From Caldilineales bacterium (lineage in GTDB: Bacteria > Chloroflexota > Anaerolineae > JAAEKA01): a stretch of DNA of 6,632 nt. This document shows, piece by piece, positions 1-6,632 of this stretch (within the stretch, counting starts at the first letter, position 1; each line of letters begins with the position of its first letter). Below the pieces are notes generated by a model that saw only the letters and a list, made by a program, of their open reading frames with translations, had not been told where the DNA came from and ran no database searches. A program made the position numbers and the translations under genes. Where the stretch lies: positions 1-6,632 of the forward strand of contig JAJTXO010000220.1 in the NCBI GenBank assembly GCA_021463315.1, read 5' to 3'.

Positions 1-27
1 GGACTGGGGCGTGGGGAGTGGGGGGCC
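1..27. repeat. Partial TGGGG-type heptamer repeat at window edge
   Basis: Positions 3-23 read as three consecutive 7-bp units, ACTGGGG, CGTGGGG and AGTGGGG. On the other strand these are CCCCAGT-like. This resembles the CCCCA(A/G)T short tandem repeat (STRR1) described in cyanobacteria, as recalled from general knowledge. The tract runs off the left edge, so its full length is unknown. It abuts the next heptamer array with only GGCC and neighbouring G bases between. No gene is visible here. Confidence 0.6.
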
Positions 28-4676
<4,649 letters not shown>

Positions 4677-4679
4677 AGC

Positions 4680-5492
4680 TTAGGCGCGCTGGACCGAGCG
4701 CATGCGGCCCTCGGCCGCCAGATGGCGATGCCGCCAGCGCAGCGCGACCGTCCGCCAGGTCGCCTCCAGTTTGACGCCCCAGGTCATCTTGGAATGCCCC
4801 ACCCGACGATCCTCGAAATAGATCGGAATCTCCACGATGCGATAGCCCAGGCGCTCGGCCATGAAGCTCATCTCCACCTGGAAGACGTAGCCGTTGGAGC
4901 GCACCCGCTCCAGTCCGATCCCCTCCAGGGTGGCCCGCCGCCAGCAGCGGAAGCCCGCGGTGGCGTCCTGGATCTGCGTGCCCAGAAAGAGCTGCGCCCA
5001 CACCTTGTTGGCCCACCAACTCAGGAAGCGCCGCCACCAGCTCCAGTCGCTGTCCAGCCCGCCCCCGTCCACATAGCGCGAGCCGATCACCAGGTCCGCG
5101 TGCTGCGCGGCCTCCAGCAGCCGCGCCACGTCGGCCGGGCTGTGGGAGAAATCCGCGTCCATCTGGACGATATACTGTGCGCCCAGGCTGAGCGCCTGGT
5201 GGAAGCCGGCCACGTAAGCGCGGCCCAGACCGCGCTCGGAGGTGCGATGCAACACGCGCACGTGCCCCGGATGCAGCGCCGCCAGGCGGTCGGCCACCTG
5301 GCCGGTGCCGTCAGGCGAGGCATCATCCACCACGATCATGATCAGGTTGGGGATGGACTGCGCCAGCAGCGCGGCAGTCAGCGCGGGCAGGTTGTCAGCT
5401 TCGTTGTAGGTAGGCAGGACGACGCAGACCAGGGCTTCGCCCGTCCCGTCAGCGCCAGGCTCGCCGGGCCACTTTTCGATGGCTGTAGTCAT
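4680..5492 (-). CDS. DPM1-like family 2 glycosyltransferase (polyprenyl-phosphate sugar synthase)
   Basis: This 270-residue soluble GT-A enzyme most resembles dolichol-phosphate mannosyltransferase. It probably moves mannose or glucose from a nucleotide sugar to polyprenyl phosphate at the cytoplasmic membrane face. Motifs appear in family order: VVLPTYNE at 24-31, VVDDASPDGT at 54-63, the metal-binding MDADFSHSP at 111-119 (Asp112 and Asp114), GSRY at 137-140, DATAGFR at 176-182, GYVFQVEM at 201-208 and RVGHSKM at 230-236. There is no C-terminal membrane anchor, as in the short DPM1 class. About 20 residues precede the first motif. The ATG at 5492 is chosen because a consensus promoter ends just upstream, giving a nearly leaderless mRNA. 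It is the first gene of the operon, and its TAA stop is 3 nt before the fusion gene. The sugar donor cannot be told from sequence, and related family 2 enzymes also use GlcNAc or aminosugars. Confidence 0.9.
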   Translation of the reverse strand: MTTAIEKWPGEPGADGTGEALVCVVLPTYNEADNLPALTAALLAQSIPNLIMIVVDDASPDGTGQVADRLAALHPGHVRVLHRTSERGLGRAYVAGFHQALSLGAQYIVQMDADFSHSPADVARLLEAAQHADLVIGSRYVDGGGLDSDWSWWRRFLSWWANKVWAQLFLGTQIQDATAGFRCWRRATLEGIGLERVRSNGYVFQVEMSFMAERLGYRIVEIPIYFEDRRVGHSKMTWGVKLEATWRTVALRWRHRHLAAEGRMRSVQRA

Positions 5493-5500
5493 GGGGAGAG

Positions 5501-5531
5501 ATTATACTACGAAATGAGGAGAAGGTGTCAA
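5501..5531 (-). promoter_or_regulatory. Sigma70-like promoter of the glycosyltransferase-flippase operon
   Basis: The minus strand has a perfect TTGACA at 5531-5526 and a perfect TATAAT at 5506-5501, separated by 19 nt. TAGTAT at 5509-5504 would give a 16-nt spacer as an alternative -10. Transcription from the TATAAT would start near 5494, about two bases before the ATG at 5492. The stretch CTCTCCCC before the ATG has no Shine-Dalgarno sequence, which fits leaderless translation. Confidence 0.65.
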
Positions 5532-5553
5532 TGCCGCAGGGGAGCAGACCACT

Positions 5554-5593
5554 CAGCGCGCACTGGCCGCGCTGTTGCCAGATCGCGCCAGTG
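5554..5593. promoter_or_regulatory. Candidate operator between divergent promoters (two overlapping inverted repeats)
   Basis: CAGCGCG at 5554-5560 and CGCGCTG at 5568-5574 are perfect 7-bp inverted arms around 7 nt, which are CACTGGC (5561-5567). That same heptamer is inverted again as GCCAGTG at 5587-5593. The first pair sits between the two opposed -35 boxes. The second pair straddles the rightward -35 at 5575-5580. The layout suits a regulator acting on both promoters, perhaps the adjacent winged-helix protein. No binding is shown by the sequence alone, and OmpR-type proteins more often bind direct repeats. Confidence 0.35.
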
Positions 5594-5603
5594 GTTGTAT
5601 AAT
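5575..5603 (+). promoter_or_regulatory. Sigma70-like promoter of the winged-helix regulator
   Basis: TTGCCA at 5575-5580 and a perfect TATAAT at 5598-5603 are separated by the optimal 17 nt. Transcription would start near 5610 and leave a leader of about 100 nt before the ATG at 5711. No clear Shine-Dalgarno sequence precedes that ATG. The GGGAGAAG at 5651-5658 is too far away to serve it. Confidence 0.65.
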
Positions 5604-5710
5604 GGCGCGGCTGGACCATCAGCAGCACGGGTCGGGTGGCCGCCGTCCCAGGGAGAAGACCTGCTTCACCCACATCGCATCGCTTTCACAGTCAGATCCA
5701 GACCAACACC

Positions 5711-6433
5711 ATGTCGGCGCACATTCTCTTCGTTGGACGCCAACCAGATATCTATGCGCCTTTGTGGCGACAACTGCTGTTGAGCAACACGCAGGTGTCG
5801 TTTGCTGCCAGCCAGCCGCGCGCGCTGCGCGAGCTGGCCACAACCGCGGCCGATGTGATCGTGCTGGATGCGGCCTCGCTGCGGCTGTCGCCAGAGCCGC
5901 TGGCCCGCACGTTGCGGCAGGGCGCGCCCGCGGCCCGCATTGTGCTGATCGCCGACAGCGAGGTGTCCATCGGCTACAGCTACGACTATCTGTTGCCCAG
6001 CCCGGTCACCTGGAATCGGGTTCACAAGGTCATCGAGGAAGCGCTGGCCAGCGAAGGCCGCCAAGTGCTGGTGACCGGCCCCTTCGTGCTCGACCTGGTG
6101 GAGCGAACCATCATCGGCCCGGCCGGCGAAGCGCGTCTCACGGGCAAGCTGTTTGGGCTGTTGGCGCTGTTGATGCGCAACAAGGGTTGCTACGTCAGCC
6201 GCTTCCAGATCATGCAGGAGATCTGGCACACCTCTTATCTGGACGACACCCGCACGCTGGATGTCCACATGAGCTGGCTGCGCCGGCTGGTCGAGCCAGA
6301 TCCCAAGAATCCTGTCTATGTGCGCACCAGGCGGGGTGTCGGCTACATCTTTCTGCCCAACGGCGCGGACGACGAGCTGCCCGCGTTGCCCGCGGCGGAG
6401 CCCTCTTCAATTTCGCCAAACGGAACCATCTGA
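5711..6433 (+). CDS. OmpR-type winged-helix transcriptional regulator with degenerate receiver domain
   Basis: This 240-residue protein has the two-domain plan of OmpR/PhoB response regulators. Residues 4 to about 112 have receiver-like strand and helix spacing: HILFVG at 4-9, VIVLDAAS at 49-56 with Asp53 where the phosphoacceptor falls, and RIVLIADS at 76-83. The acidic pair normally found after strand 1 is replaced by RQPD. The conserved Lys near DYLLPSP (92-98) is absent, so ordinary phosphorylation is doubtful. Residues about 120-215 are a well-kept winged helix. LTGKLFGLLALL matches the LTxxEFxLL pattern, and RTLDVHMSWLRRL (181-193) and RTRRGVGYIF (205-214) are the recognition helix and wing. 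A short acidic, Pro/Ala-rich tail follows. The ATG at 5711 is preferred to an in-frame GTG at 5636, because the fold begins at once after it and the extra 25 residues look unstructured. It is divergent from the glycan operon and no histidine kinase is present in the window. Confidence 0.85.
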   Translation: MSAHILFVGRQPDIYAPLWRQLLLSNTQVSFAASQPRALRELATTAADVIVLDAASLRLSPEPLARTLRQGAPAARIVLIADSEVSIGYSYDYLLPSPVTWNRVHKVIEEALASEGRQVLVTGPFVLDLVERTIIGPAGEARLTGKLFGLLALLMRNKGCYVSRFQIMQEIWHTSYLDDTRTLDVHMSWLRRLVEPDPKNPVYVRTRRGVGYIFLPNGADDELPALPAAEPSSISPNGTI

Positions 6434-6438
6434 AGCCC

Positions 6439-6511
6439 AAGACTTCGGAAGTCGCCGCAATTTCGGGTGAAAGGCCAGGTTCAACCCTGCTGCGGCAACC
6501 TCCGAAGTCTT
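6439..6511. repeat. 73-bp imperfect hairpin built from AAGACTTCGGA arms
   Basis: AAGACTTCGGA at 6439-6449 and TCCGAAGTCTT at 6501-6511 are perfect 11-bp inverted arms. Inside them lies a symmetric 4-by-4 mismatch, then a second perfect 6-bp pair, GCCGCA at 6454-6459 with TGCGGC at 6491-6496, and a 31-nt loop. The structure starts five bases after the stop codon of the regulator. No U-run follows on the plus strand, so a simple intrinsic terminator is not supported. It may act as an mRNA 3' end stabiliser or be a mobile palindromic repeat. Confidence 0.7.
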
Positions 6512-6517
6512 TCGGTC

Positions 6518-6630
6518 GTATCATCTCAAAAAGCCGGGGTCGAGACTTCCGAAGTCTGCGCAGGTTTGTTCAAAACGGGCTCACAGTCCATAAGACTTCG
6601 GAAGTCTTCCCCAATCTATTGAGATGACAC
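6518..6630. repeat. 113-bp nested inverted repeat with two AGACTTCSGAAGTCT palindromes
   Basis: The ends GTATCATCTCAA (6518-6529) and TTGAGATGACAC (6619-6630) are 12-bp inverted repeats with one mismatch. Inside, GGGG at 6536-6539 can pair with CCCC at 6609-6612. AGACTTCCGAAGTCT at 6543-6557 is the exact reverse complement of 6593-6607, a 15-bp arm. Each of these 15-mers is also nearly self-palindromic, so each can form its own small hairpin. The loop is about 35 nt. No coding capacity is evident. Terminal inverted repeats around a palindromic core suit a MITE- or REP-like element, and the window ends two bases later. Confidence 0.65.
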
Positions 6631-6632
6631 TT

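Noticed and set aside
5636..5710. Upstream GTG start for the regulator, adding 25 residues
   Set aside because: The added residues have no receiver-like structure and no ribosome binding site precedes the GTG. The first strand of the fold begins right after the ATG at 5711.
5575..6627. Plus-strand open frame of 350 codons overlapping the regulator
   Set aside because: It is out of frame with the clear winged-helix protein, starts inside the promoter and ends in the palindromic repeats.

Overview
The window is high-GC bacterial DNA. It carries a two-gene minus-strand operon for membrane glycan or lipid-linked-sugar work and a divergent plus-strand transcriptional regulator. Low-complexity heptamer tracts and palindromic repeats lie around and inside these genes. 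The gene style (a YfhO-type membrane protein next to a DPM1-like glycosyltransferase, and an OmpR-type winged-helix protein with a worn-down receiver) together with short 7-bp tandem repeats suggests a filamentous Chloroflexota bacterium of the Caldilineae/Anaerolineae kind. That placement is inference. Cyanobacteria also carry such heptamer repeats but fit the genes less well.

Layout. Positions 1-318 are almost pure heptamer repeat: three TGGGG-type units at the left edge, then 40 units of ATTCACC, AATTCACC and ATTCATC. The large minus-strand gene (288-4676, 1462 aa) ends inside this array, which supplies its last nine residues and its stop codon. Its N-terminal two thirds are a YfhO-family (GT-C-like) membrane protein with a large extracytoplasmic domain. 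Its C-terminal third is a complete polysaccharide flippase of the Wzx/MATE type, in one uninterrupted reading frame. A second heptamer tract of 14 units (3162-3259) lies inside the YfhO half and is translated into a 7-residue peptide repeat between two membrane segments. Three bases upstream of the fusion gene ends a DPM1-like family 2 glycosyltransferase (4680-5492). The divergent gap 5493-5710 holds two strong sigma70-like promoters back to back, with inverted repeats between them. An OmpR-type winged-helix regulator (5711-6433) reads rightward. The last 199 bases contain no gene but hold two nested hairpin-forming inverted repeats built from AGACTTCSGAAGTCT palindromes.

How it may work together (inference). 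The glycosyltransferase would load a sugar onto a polyprenyl phosphate on the cytoplasmic face. The flippase module would move it across the membrane, and the YfhO module would pass the sugar to an acceptor outside. This is the division of labour of three-component membrane glycosylation systems such as CsbB-GtcA-YfhO, with flippase and transferase in one chain. Because the internal heptamer tract is 98 bp of 7-bp units, gain or loss of a single unit would shift the frame. It would remove the extracytoplasmic domain and the flippase, so the system could be phase variable.
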